64,000 nt of DNA. It comes from Acetobacter thailandicus (GTDB taxonomy: Bacteria; Pseudomonadota; Alphaproteobacteria; Acetobacterales; Acetobacteraceae). A model generated the notes under the pieces. That model was not told where the DNA came from. It made no database searches and was given only the letters and a program-made list of their open reading frames with translations. The stretch is taken from positions 1 to 64,000 of the forward strand of contig NZ_WOSV01000003.1 in NCBI RefSeq assembly GCF_011516655.1. Reading direction: 5' to 3'. The translations under genes and the position numbers were made by a program. Positions 56,277 to 64,000 of this stretch are shown here, piece by piece (the first letter of the stretch is position 1; the number at the start of each line of letters is the position of its first letter).

Positions 56277-56732
56277 TTAGCTTAACTGCGCCTTAACCAC
56301 GGCATTAGCACGGGACATATCAAGGTTACTGCCAAATTTCGCCTTCAGCGCACCCATAACTTTACCCATATCTTTCATGCTTTGGGCACCTGTTGCCGCA
56401 ACAGCTTCGCTTACAGCCGCGACCAGAGCAGCCTCATCCATTTCAGCAGGCAGATAGGTACGGATAACCGCAATTTCAGCTTCTTCTTTCTCTGCCAGCT
56501 CAGGGCGGGCTGCATCACGGTACATTGTGGCAGATTCAGTGCGTGACTTTACCATACCACGCAGAGCTGAGACCGCTTCGTCCTCATCAAGCCCTTCGCC
56601 CCCTTTTGCACGGGCAGCAATTTCAACATCTTTAATTTTTGCCATAATCATACGGATAGTCGCAACACGTGCGCTCTCTCCGGCTTTCATTGCACCCTTA
56701 AGGTCTGCCATCAGACTTTCACGTAAAGACAT
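56277..56732 (-). CDS. GatB/YqeY domain-containing protein
   Basis: A 151-residue helical protein: SLRESLMADLKGAMKAGESARVATIRMIMAKIKD at the N-terminus and MGKVMGALKAKFGSNLDMSRANAVVK at the end are typical of YqeY proteins, which resemble the tail of the amidotransferase subunit GatB. Function is not settled. It lies 34 bases before dnaG, its usual place. Confidence 0.95.
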   Translation of the reverse strand: MSLRESLMADLKGAMKAGESARVATIRMIMAKIKDVEIAARAKGGEGLDEDEAVSALRGMVKSRTESATMYRDAARPELAEKEEAEIAVIRTYLPAEMDEAALVAAVSEAVAATGAQSMKDMGKVMGALKAKFGSNLDMSRANAVVKAQLS

Positions 56733-56799
56733 CTTCGCTCCTGTTGTTTTCTGTGCATCTCAACCGCATATGAACCAAAGAGAGAGAACTTTCCAGTTT

Positions 56800-56853
56800 G
56801 GGAAGTTTTTTCCCTCACAGGAAATAAAAACCATGAGTGGGAAATTTCTTCCC
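56800..56853. promoter_or_regulatory. two GGGAA-N5-TTCCC dyads between yqeY and carA
   Basis: GGGAA-GTTTT-TTCCC at 56800-56814 and GGGAA-ATTTC-TTCCC at 56839-56853 share the same half-sites and spacer length, with centres 39 bases apart. The second is extended to GTGGGAA / TTCCCAC. An outer pair, CCAGTTT (56793-56799) and AAACTGG (56855 onward, 56865-56871), encloses both. They lie in the divergent promoter region of yqeY and carA and look like operator sites. Confidence 0.55.
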
Positions 56854-56905
56854 ACTGCGTGGAAAAACTGGTAAGAGAGCGGCATCGCGAGGAGTAACAC
56901 GCGCC

Positions 56906-58315
56906 ATGTCCATGTCTATCGATAGCATCATCGCTCGCCTGGGTGGCCCGGAGGCCACTGCCCGCCTGACAGGCGTTGGTACCGAAGCCATTCGTAAATG
57001 GCGGCAGGCTCAGTCTATTCCCTCCCGCCACTGGCCTGTTATTGCGCAGGCCACGGGGCTTTCTCTGACAGACCTTCAGCCCGCAACATCAGCCTCAGAC
57101 CTTTCTGCGGCCATGCCTGCAGGCACCAGCTCAACAGGATCCTCCATGCCTCATGCCCGCCCCGACGGCGCCACAGCCGTTCTTGTTCTTGCAGACGGAA
57201 CCCTCCTCTGGGGCAAAGGGTTTGGCGCCTTCTCCGATACCCCTGCTGTGGGTGAAATCTGCTTCTCAACAGGTATGACAGGCTATCAGGAAACCCTGAC
57301 TGACCCATCCTTCGCCGGGCAGATCATTACCTTCACCTTCCCGCATATCGGCAATGTCGGCATCAATGATGAAGATGCTGAAGCTAATAAGATTTTTGCA
57401 CGTGGCCTGGTCATTAAAGAAGACGTGACGGAGCCTGCAAACTGGCGCGCCACAGCACCGCTGCAAAACTGGCTGAAAACGCAGAACATTACAGGCATTG
57501 CCGGTGTTGACACACGGGCCCTCACCCTGAAAATTCGCGATAAAGGTCCGCAGAACGCAGCTTTGTTCTTCCCTGAAAACGGGCAGTTCGACCATGAAGC
57601 TCTCCTGGCTGCGACAAAAGCCTGGCCCGGCCTTGAAGGCATGGACCTGGCAAAGGATGTCACCTGCAAAAAAGCTTACACATGGAACGACGGTGTGTGG
57701 TCATGGCCTGCCGGCACGGTTGCCCCCGCAGGTAAACGCCGCAAAGTTGTAGCTGTTGATTATGGTGCAAAACGCAACATCCTGCGCTGCCTGGTCACTG
57801 CCGGCTGTGATGTGACCGTTGTGCCAGCTACCGCTTCTGCAAAAGAAATTCTCGACCTGAAGCCTGAGGGCGTGTTTCTCTCCAACGGTCCGGGTGATCC
57901 GGCTGCAACCGGCACCTATGCTGTCGCTGTTATTCAGGATATTCTGAAAACCGGCCTGCCATTATTTGGCATCTGCCTGGGGCACCAGCTGCTCGCACAG
58001 GCCCTGGGCGGCAAAACCTATAAGCTTGAACAGGGACATCGCGGTGCGAACCAGCCCGTAAAAGACCTGGATACAGGCAAGGTTGAAATTACCAGCCAGA
58101 ATCACGGTTTTGCTGTTGATGCCAAGAGCCTGCCAGCCGATGTGCGCGTAACCCATGTCAGCCTGTTTGACGGATCAAACGAAGGCCTGGCCTCTGAGCG
58201 CTACCCGGCTTTCTCTGTTCAGTATCACCCTGAAGCAAGTCCTGGTCCATCAGACAGTTTTTACCTGTTTGAACGGTTCGTTAAACTGATCGACGACCAT
58301 GCCAGCAAAAACTGA
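56906..58315 (+). CDS. carA: carbamoyl-phosphate synthase small subunit fused to an N-terminal HTH-like region
   Basis: The glutaminase subunit that feeds ammonia to CarB for arginine and pyrimidine synthesis. From the ATG at 56906, after GAGGAG, it has 469 residues, about 80 more than usual. Residues 1 to about 60 resemble a small Cro/YdaS-like helix-turn-helix ([20 protein letters not shown], then [20 protein letters not shown]). A low-complexity linker follows, and canonical CarA begins near residue 82 ([19 protein letters not shown]). The triad is visible: C357 (ICLGHQLL), H441 and E443 (QYHPEAS). An internal ATG at 57148 after AGGATCC could also make a normal-length CarA, so two products are possible. 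carB follows by 68 bases. Confidence 0.93.
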   Translation: MSMSIDSIIARLGGPEATARLTGVGTEAIRKWRQAQSIPSRHWPVIAQATGLSLTDLQPATSASDLSAAMPAGTSSTGSSMPHARPDGATAVLVLADGTLLWGKGFGAFSDTPAVGEICFSTGMTGYQETLTDPSFAGQIITFTFPHIGNVGINDEDAEANKIFARGLVIKEDVTEPANWRATAPLQNWLKTQNITGIAGVDTRALTLKIRDKGPQNAALFFPENGQFDHEALLAATKAWPGLEGMDLAKDVTCKKAYTWNDGVWSWPAGTVAPAGKRRKVVAVDYGAKRNILRCLVTAGCDVTVVPATASAKEILDLKPEGVFLSNGPGDPAATGTYAVAVIQDILKTGLPLFGICLGHQLLAQALGGKTYKLEQGHRGANQPVKDLDTGKVEITSQNHGFAVDAKSLPADVRVTHVSLFDGSNEGLASERYPAFSVQYHPEASPGPSDSFYLFERFVKLIDDHASKN

Positions 58316-58383
58316 CACACACGCCCCTTCCCTCCGCTTTCCCAGCCCGGACCGGGCTGTCTGCCAGAACTGGACGACACACC

Positions 58384-61300
58384 ATGCCTAAACGGACAGA
58401 TCTTCGCTCCATCCTCATCCTCGGTGCCGGTCCCATTGTCATTGGCCAGGCCTGTGAATTTGACTATTCAGGCACCCAGGCCTGTAAAGCCCTGAAAGAA
58501 GAGGGCTACCGGGTTATTCTGGTTAACTCTAACCCGGCGACCATTATGACCGACCCGGGCCTGGCTGATGCAACCTATGTTGAGCCGATTACACCCGAGT
58601 ATGTTGAGCGCATCATCATCAAAGAAAAACCCGATGCGATTCTCCCCACCATGGGCGGGCAAACGGCACTCAACACAGCCATGGCGCTTGACGCATCAGG
58701 CGCGCTCAAAAAACACGGTGTTGAGCTGATTGGTGCCAGTGCAGAAGTTATTGACCGTGCCGAAGACCGTCAGAAATTTCGCGAAACGATGGATGCCATC
58801 GGCATTGAAAGCCCACGCAGCTTTATTGCCCACACACTGAGCGAAGCCCATGACGCCCTGAAAGAAATTGGCTTCCCCACCATTATCCGCCCGTCTTTCA
58901 CCATGGGTGGCTCAGGTGGCGGTATCGCTTATAACCGCGAAGAGTTTGAGCAGATTGTCCTGTCTGGCCTGGATGCCTCTCCCACCACAGAAGTACTGGT
59001 GGAAGAGTCTGTTCTCGGCTGGAAAGAGTTCGAAATGGAAGTTGTCCGCGATAAAGCTGACAACTGCATTATCGTCTGCTCGATCGAAAATATTGACCCG
59101 ATGGGCGTGCACACCGGCGACTCAATCACTGTCGCCCCGGCTCTGACTCTGACAGACAAAGAATATCAGCGCATGCGCGATGCCTCTATCGCCTGTCTGC
59201 GCGCTATTGGTGTTGAAACCGGCGGGTCAAACGTTCAGTTTGGTGTAAACCCCAAAGATGGCCGCATGGTCGTCATTGAGATGAACCCACGCGTCTCACG
59301 CTCCTCCGCTCTGGCGTCTAAAGCAACAGGCTTCCCGATCGCCCGCATCGCAGCAAAGCTGGCTGTTGGTTATACGCTCGATGAGCTCAAAAACGACATT
59401 ACCAAAACAACACCGGCCTCTTTCGAGCCAACAATCGACTATGTTGTTGTGAAGATTCCCCGCTTCACATTTGAAAAATTCCCTGGTGCACCAGCCCTGC
59501 TCTCCACATCAATGAAATCAGTGGGTGAAGCCATGGCCATCGGGCGGTCCTTCTCAGAAGCACTGCAAAAAGGCCTGCGCTCGATGGAAACAGGCCTGAC
59601 CGGCCTTGACCCTGTTACCCCTCCCGGCGATGGCGGCACAGATGCTTTCCGCGCGGCTCTTTCACAGCCACGCCCCGAACGTATCCTTATGGCGGCACAG
59701 GCTCTGCGTGCAGGTCTTTCCGTTGAGGATATTAACGAGGTCTGCCACTTTGAGCCCTGGTTCCTCAGAGAGCTTGAAAAGATTATTCAGGCCGAACATG
59801 CCATTGAAAATCACGGCCTGCCACGCGATACACAGGGCCTGCGCCGCCTGAAAGCTATGGGTTTCTCTGACATCCAGCTCGCCCGCCTCTCAGGCCTTCA
59901 GGCTGACGAAGTCACGCGTCTGCGCGCAGAGAAAAAAGTTGTTCCGGGATACAGGCGCATTGATACCTGTGCCGGTGAATTTGCCTCTGCCACACCTTAT
60001 TTCTACTCTTCTTACGAAGGTGTTTTTGCAGCGCCCTCCTGTGAGGCAAACCCGACAGAGCGTGAAAAAATTATCATCCTCGGTGGTGGCCCCAACCGCA
60101 TCGGTCAGGGCATTGAGTTCGACTATTGCTGTGTGCATGCAGCATATGCTCTGAGCGAAGCCGGGTTTGAGACCATTATGGTCAACTGTAACCCTGAGAC
60201 TGTCTCAACTGACTATGACACCTCTGACCGCCTGTATTTTGAACCTCTGACCGCTGAAGATGTGATTTCCCTCATCCAGTGCGAACAGCAGAATGGCAAA
60301 ATTCGCGGCTGTATCGTGCAGTATGGTGGCCAGACTCCGCTGAAACTGTCTCATGCTCTTGAAAAAGCCGGCATTCCTCTGCTTGGCACTCCGGCTGATG
60401 CAATTGATAAAGCCGAAGATCGTGAGCGTTTCCAGGCTATGCTGCACAAGCTCGGCCTGCGCCAGCCTGCGAACGGTATTGCCCGCTCTCCGCAGGAAGC
60501 TGAAGAAATTGCCGAAAAAATCGGTTACCCTGTTGTCGTACGCCCCTCTTACGTTCTGGGCGGACGTGCGATGGAAATCGTACACGATCGTACGGCCCTG
60601 CAGCGCTACATGCGTGTTGCTTTGCAGCTGGCTGGTGTTGATGTTGCTTCCGGCCCTCTGCTGATCGACCATTATCTCAATGATGCTATTGAAGCTGACG
60701 TTGACTGCATTGCAGACGGCACAGATGTCTACGTCGCCGGGGTTATGGAGCATATTGAAGAAGCCGGCATTCACTCAGGCGATAGTGCCTGCGCCCTGCC
60801 GCCTTACACGCTCTCACCGGCTATTGTGACTGAACTGAAAGAACAGACCGAAGCAATGGCTCGTGAGCTGGGCATTATCGGGCTGATGAATGTTCAGTTC
60901 GCGATTAAAGGTGCGGATATTTTCGTACTTGAAGTCAACCCCCGTGCCTCACGTACCGTGCCTTTTGTTGCCAAAGCCACAGGGGTACCTGTTGCTAAAA
61001 TTGGCGCACGCGTCATGGCAGGCAGCAAACTGACTGATTTCGACCTGGATGACCGTGCCGTAACCCCGCATGTTGCTGTTAAAGAAGCTGTCTTCCCCTT
61101 TAACCGCTTTGCAGAAGCCGACACGATCCTCGGGCCTGAAATGCGCTCAACAGGTGAAGTCATGGGGCTGGATACGTCGTTTGAGCGGGCTTTTGCCAAA
61201 TCTCAGCTTGGTGCGGGCGTGCGCCTGCCCACTTCCGGCACTGTTTTCCTCTCTGTCAGAGACAGCGACAAGGCGCACCTGCCTGCCCTTGGCCGTCAGC

Positions 61301-61638
61301 TTGCCAGACTGGGGCTGAACATCATGGCAACCCGCGGCACCGCACAGAAACTACGCGAAGCCGGCATTGAAGTGAAAGTGGTCAGCAAGGTGCTTGAAGG
61401 CCGCCCGCACTGTGTTGACGCTATTCGCTCCGGCGAGGTGCAGATGGTCATCAACACAGCACTTGGCGCACAATCAGTGGCAGATAGCTTTGATATTCGC
61501 CGCTCTGCCCTTGTTCTGGGCATTCCTCACTACACAACAATGGCCGGCGCACGCGCTGCAACACATGCCATTGCAGCAATGCGTGAAGGACCGCTTGATG
61601 TTGCGCCACTTCAGTCATACTTTAGTGGGACGTTCTGA
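58384..61638 (+). CDS. carB: carbamoyl-phosphate synthase large subunit
   Basis: A 1084-residue synthetase with two homologous ATP-grasp halves: [18 protein letters not shown] near the N-terminus and [18 protein letters not shown] at about 565-582, each followed by an ATP-grasp core ([24 protein letters not shown]). The C-terminal MGS domain (about 945-1084) takes allosteric effectors. Length is normal. It ends at a strong hairpin before greA. Confidence 0.98.
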   Translation: MPKRTDLRSILILGAGPIVIGQACEFDYSGTQACKALKEEGYRVILVNSNPATIMTDPGLADATYVEPITPEYVERIIIKEKPDAILPTMGGQTALNTAMALDASGALKKHGVELIGASAEVIDRAEDRQKFRETMDAIGIESPRSFIAHTLSEAHDALKEIGFPTIIRPSFTMGGSGGGIAYNREEFEQIVLSGLDASPTTEVLVEESVLGWKEFEMEVVRDKADNCIIVCSIENIDPMGVHTGDSITVAPALTLTDKEYQRMRDASIACLRAIGVETGGSNVQFGVNPKDGRMVVIEMNPRVSRSSALASKATGFPIARIAAKLAVGYTLDELKNDITKTTPASFEPTIDYVVVKIPRFTFEKFPGAPALLSTSMKSVGEAMAIGRSFSEALQKGLRSMETGLTGLDPVTPPGDGGTDAFRAALSQPRPERILMAAQALRAGLSVEDINEVCHFEPWFLRELEKIIQAEHAIENHGLPRDTQGLRRLKAMGFSDIQLARLSGLQADEVTRLRAEKKVVPGYRRIDTCAGEFASATPYFYSSYEGVFAAPSCEANPTEREKIIILGGGPNRIGQGIEFDYCCVHAAYALSEAGFETIMVNCNPETVSTDYDTSDRLYFEPLTAEDVISLIQCEQQNGKIRGCIVQYGGQTPLKLSHALEKAGIPLLGTPADAIDKAEDRERFQAMLHKLGLRQPANGIARSPQEAEEIAEKIGYPVVVRPSYVLGGRAMEIVHDRTALQRYMRVALQLAGVDVASGPLLIDHYLNDAIEADVDCIADGTDVYVAGVMEHIEEAGIHSGDSACALPPYTLSPAIVTELKEQTEAMARELGIIGLMNVQFAIKGADIFVLEVNPRASRTVPFVAKATGVPVAKIGARVMAGSKLTDFDLDDRAVTPHVAVKEAVFPFNRFAEADTILGPEMRSTGEVMGLDTSFERAFAKSQLGAGVRLPTSGTVFLSVRDSDKAHLPALGRQLARLGLNIMATRGTAQKLREAGIEVKVVSKVLEGRPHCVDAIRSGEVQMVINTALGAQSVADSFDIRRSALVLGIPHYTTMAGARAATHAIAAMREGPLDVAPLQSYFSGTF

Positions 61639-61660
61639 AAACAGCAAAAGCGGGTTTTCA

Positions 61661-61689
61661 CCCTTCTGCCCCTGACCGGGGCAGAAGGG
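61661..61689 (+). terminator. GC-rich hairpin after carB
   Basis: CCCTTCTGCCCC (61661-61672) and GGGGCAGAAGGG (61678-61689) form a perfect 12-base stem with a TGACC loop. The sequence after it has only scattered T residues, so some read-through to greA is possible. Confidence 0.7.
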
Positions 61690-61775
61690 ATACTCTTATC
61701 ATAGCGGCCAAAACCGCTTATTATGTGCAACTTTCAGCCGGCATCATGCCGGCGAATTTACTCTGGGGACATGTC

Positions 61776-62249
61776 TTGCAGAAAACTCCAATGACCGGCA
61801 AAGGCTTACTGCGGCTTGAAGACGAACTGCGCAAACTCAAAACTGAAGAACGGCCAGCCGTTATTCGCGCCATTGCAGAAGCCCGCAGTCATGGTGACCT
61901 GTCAGAAAACGCCGAATACCATGCAGCCCGCGAGCGACAGTCGTTCATTGAAGGACGCGTTCTGGAGCTGGAGGAGATTATTTCGACGGCTGAGGTAATC
62001 GATCCGACTTCACTTTCTGGTGATCAGGTGAAGTTTGGTGCGACCATTACTGTTGTTGACGAAGATACCGATAAAGAAATGACCTATCAGATTGTTGGCA
62101 TGCATGAAGCCGACATCAAACAGGGCCTTCTGTCTGTCTCTGCTCCGCTGGCAAAAGCCATGATTGGCAAAAGCGAGGGAGATACCGTGTCTGTTCCTGC
62201 CCCCGGTGGTGACCGGACCTACGAAATCCTTTCAGTGAAATTCATCTGA
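61776..62249 (+). CDS. greA: transcription elongation factor GreA
   Basis: A 157-residue factor that rescues backtracked RNA polymerase by stimulating transcript cleavage. The start is taken as TTG 61776 (MQKTPMTGKGLLRLEDEL), six bases after GGGGAC, because GreA proteins begin at this point; ATG 61791 is possible. The coiled-coil has the conserved tip ARSHGDLSENAEYHAARERQ with the acidic pair. The C-terminal domain ends GGDRTYEILSVKF. ilvA starts one base after its stop. Confidence 0.96.
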   Translation: MQKTPMTGKGLLRLEDELRKLKTEERPAVIRAIAEARSHGDLSENAEYHAARERQSFIEGRVLELEEIISTAEVIDPTSLSGDQVKFGATITVVDEDTDKEMTYQIVGMHEADIKQGLLSVSAPLAKAMIGKSEGDTVSVPAPGGDRTYEILSVKFI

Positions 62250-62250
62250 T

Positions 62251-63447
62251 ATGATTACTTTTGAGGATATCTCAGCAGCCGCAAAACGGATCGAAGGGAA
62301 AGTTATTCGTACCCCGACAATTCCGTCTCATGCGCTTTCCAGAGCGACGGGTGCTGAGGTTACCCTTAAGCTTGAAAATCTTCAGGCTGTTGGCTCTTTT
62401 AAAGAGCGTGGCGCGGCCAATAAACTGGCGCTCCTCTCTGCCGAAGAACGCGAACGTGGTGTTATTGCAGTTTCAGCGGGCAATCATGCGCAGGGTGTCG
62501 CCCGGCATGCCAGCCTGCTGGGTATTGATGCTGTAATTGTTATGCCCCGCTTTACCCCCGCCGGTAAGGTTGTACGCACCCGCAACTGGGGCGCCCGTGT
62601 TGTGCTGGAAGGTGAGAGCTTCGCAGAAGCTGTTCTCTTCGCCAAAGAACTTCAGGAACGTGAGGGACGGACTTTTGTTCATCCCTATGATGACCCTGCT
62701 GTTATGGCCGGCCAGGGTACCTGCGCACTTGAGCTGCTTGAAGATGCCGGCCCGCTGGACATGCTGATTGCGCCGATTGGCGGGGGTGGCCTGCTGGCAG
62801 GCTGTTCTGTTGCAACCCGCGCGATGCGCCCTGATGTTGAGCTGATTGGTGTACAGGTTGAGAGCTATAACTCTCTCTCCGCCTTTCCTGGCCCGGCAAC
62901 ACACCCGGTGGGTGGAGCGACCATTGCCGAAGGTATTGCCGTTTTGCAAATTGGTCAGCAAACCGACGAAGTCATTCGCGATATGGTGTCACAGGTACTG
63001 ATTGTGCCTGAAGCTGCAGTTGAAAACGCCATTACGCTGCTGGCTGAGGGGGCAAAGCAAATAAGTGAAGGTGCCGGTGCGGTCTCTCTCGCTGCCATGC
63101 TGACTTATCCTGATATCTTCCGCGGCAAAAAAGTTGCCATGCCTGTCAGTGGCGGCAATATCGACAGCCGGATTCTGGCCAACACGCTGCTGCGCGCTAT
63201 GCTGCGCGATGGCCGGATTCTACGCCTGATTATGGAAATTCCTGACCGGCCTGGCGTTCTGGCTGACATTTCAGGCAAAATCGGTAAAGCCGGTGGTAAT
63301 ATTATTGAAGTCTCACACAGAAGGCTGCTCTCTGCCCCCTCTGTACAGGCAGCAGAACTTGAAGTCATGATCGAAGCACGCGACCCTGAGCACGCTATTT
63401 CGATCACAGCTGAGTTACGTCAGTTTTATACCGTTAAATACGCCTGA
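62251..63447 (+). CDS. ilvA: threonine ammonia-lyase with C-terminal ACT domain
   Basis: A 398-residue PLP enzyme that deaminates threonine to 2-oxobutanoate, the first step to isoleucine. The PLP lysine is K51 in VGSFKERGAANKL. The glycine-rich phosphate loop is PIGGGGLLAGC. A single ACT domain (about 325-398: MEIPDRPGVLADISGKIGKAGGNIIEVSH) distinguishes this shorter form from the two-ACT enteric IlvA; catabolic TdcB-like roles are possible. The start lies one base after the greA stop. Confidence 0.92.
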   Translation: MITFEDISAAAKRIEGKVIRTPTIPSHALSRATGAEVTLKLENLQAVGSFKERGAANKLALLSAEERERGVIAVSAGNHAQGVARHASLLGIDAVIVMPRFTPAGKVVRTRNWGARVVLEGESFAEAVLFAKELQEREGRTFVHPYDDPAVMAGQGTCALELLEDAGPLDMLIAPIGGGGLLAGCSVATRAMRPDVELIGVQVESYNSLSAFPGPATHPVGGATIAEGIAVLQIGQQTDEVIRDMVSQVLIVPEAAVENAITLLAEGAKQISEGAGAVSLAAMLTYPDIFRGKKVAMPVSGGNIDSRILANTLLRAMLRDGRILRLIMEIPDRPGVLADISGKIGKAGGNIIEVSHRRLLSAPSVQAAELEVMIEARDPEHAISITAELRQFYTVKYA

Positions 63448-63456
63448 GTTTTATCG

Positions 63457-63531
63457 TTTTATAAATTAAAGACTGCATCTGCTTATTATCATCATTATAA
63501 TGATCTGGTAGTGTGGTCTTTAATTATAAAA
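63457..63531. promoter_or_regulatory. nested AT-rich inverted repeats between ilvA and gpmI
   Basis: TTTTATAAATTAAAGAC (63457-63473) pairs with GTCTTTAATTATAAAA (63516-63531) with one bulged base. Between them lies ATCATTATAATGAT (63491-63504), a perfect 14-base palindrome. The set ends 18 bases before the gpmI start. It could be an operator, a leader structure or the ilvA transcript end. Confidence 0.5.
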
Positions 63532-63549
63532 TCAAAAAGGCGTAGTACT

Positions 63550-64000
63550 ATGACAGTCCAGTCTCACTCTCACGCACATCGTCCTGTTATGCTTGTCATT
63601 CTCGATGGTTTTGGATGGCGCGAACATGATTCTGATAATGCTGTCAGGCTGGCGCGTACGCCTGTTTTTGATAAATTATGGAACAGTAACCCTCACGCTT
63701 TTCTGCGTACCTGTGGCGATGATGTTGGTCTGCCCGATGGTCAGATGGGAAACTCAGAGGTCGGGCATCTGAATATCGGTGCCGGTCGCGTTGTTATGCA
63801 GGAACTCCCCCGTATTTTTAAAGCACTGCATGATGGCTCTGTCGCTCGCAGCCCGATTATGCAGAAATTTATCAGCACATTAAAAAGCACCGGCGGGACG
63901 TGCCACCTTGCCGGGCTGGTCTCCCCAGGTGGGGTTCACTCTCACCAGGAACATGCTGCTGCCCTAGCAAAAATTCTGACAGAGGCTGGTATTCCTGTTA
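63550..64000 (+). CDS. gpmI: 2,3-bisphosphoglycerate-independent phosphoglycerate mutase, N-terminal part (cut by window edge)
   Basis: The first 150 residues of the cofactor-independent glycolytic mutase. VILDGFGW holds the metal-binding Asp19, and GQMGNSEVGHLNIGAGRVV holds the phospho-accepting Ser69. VSPGGVHSHQEH is also typical. AAAAAGG precedes the ATG. The rest lies beyond 64000. Confidence 0.96.
   Translation, partial: MTVQSHSHAHRPVMLVILDGFGWREHDSDNAVRLARTPVFDKLWNSNPHAFLRTCGDDVGLPDGQMGNSEVGHLNIGAGRVVMQELPRIFKALHDGSVARSPIMQKFISTLKSTGGTCHLAGLVSPGGVHSHQEHAAALAKILTEAGIPV

Noticed and set aside
60205..60774. A 189-residue antisense frame within carB
   Set aside because: Shadow of a highly conserved gene, with no independent support.

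Overview
The window reads as chromosomal DNA of an acetic acid bacterium (Alphaproteobacteria, Acetobacteraceae; Acetobacter or a close relative). I infer this from a membrane-type aldehyde dehydrogenase of the molybdenum / 2Fe-2S / three-haem cytochrome c kind, a long-chain mannitol dehydrogenase beside it, a CarD regulator, the lptF-lptG-lptD-surA-rsmA order, a HslV with a short propeptide, and an IS5-family transposase end of the IS1031 kind. Species cannot be fixed from sequence alone. Most of the window is densely packed core genome of moderate GC. The accessory parts are the left edge (IS end plus AT-rich spacer) and an AT-rich block at about 27.85-30.1 kb.

Layout. 1-0.5 kb: 3' end of an IS5-family element and AT-rich spacer. 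0.5-6.3 kb: a CPA1 Na+/H+ antiporter with a cyclic-nucleotide-binding-like tail, a small lipoprotein, a family 5 solute-binding protein and an AlkD-like HEAT-repeat protein. 6.4-10.6 kb (minus): rpmI-rplT, then pheS-pheT. 11-17 kb: mannitol dehydrogenase, then a cytochrome c / FeS / molybdopterin oxidoreductase operon. 17-23.3 kb (minus): two hybrid histidine kinases, hslV, hslU, sufE. 23.6-25.2 kb: an unknown membrane protein and a zinc-ribbon protein with a 13-copy, 36-bp coding minisatellite. 25.6-27.8 kb: ftsE-ftsX-DUF218. 28.1-30.0 kb (minus): a GH19/lysozyme-like hydrolase followed directly by an exported LprI/DUF1311 protein. 30.4-38 kb: bestrophin, carD, a TPR-glycosyltransferase, an LpoA-like lipoprotein divergent from rsmI, a YhiN-type flavoprotein and a GST. 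38.2-41.8 kb: minC-minD-minE and cysG. 41.9-48.8 kb: lptF-lptG-lptD-surA-rsmA, joining LPS export, outer-membrane protein folding and rRNA methylation. 48.9-56.7 kb (minus): cfa; rpsF-rpsR-rplI; and the macromolecular-synthesis group yqeY-dnaG-rpoD-GNAT. 56.9-64 kb: carA (with an added N-terminal helix-turn-helix-like region), carB, greA, ilvA and the start of gpmI.

The best candidates for something new are: (1) the hydrolase / LprI-like pair, whose order, TGA-ATG junction, base composition and flanking short repeats fit an antibacterial effector and its immunity protein without any visible secretion-system carrier; (2) the HTH-CarA fusion, lying next to two GGGAA-N5-TTCCC dyads that could be its own operator; (3) rsmA, which has no ATG, GTG or TTG before its SAM-binding motif and seems to start on CTG; and (4) the zinc-ribbon minisatellite protein. 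No tRNA, rRNA, CRISPR array or prophage module was seen.
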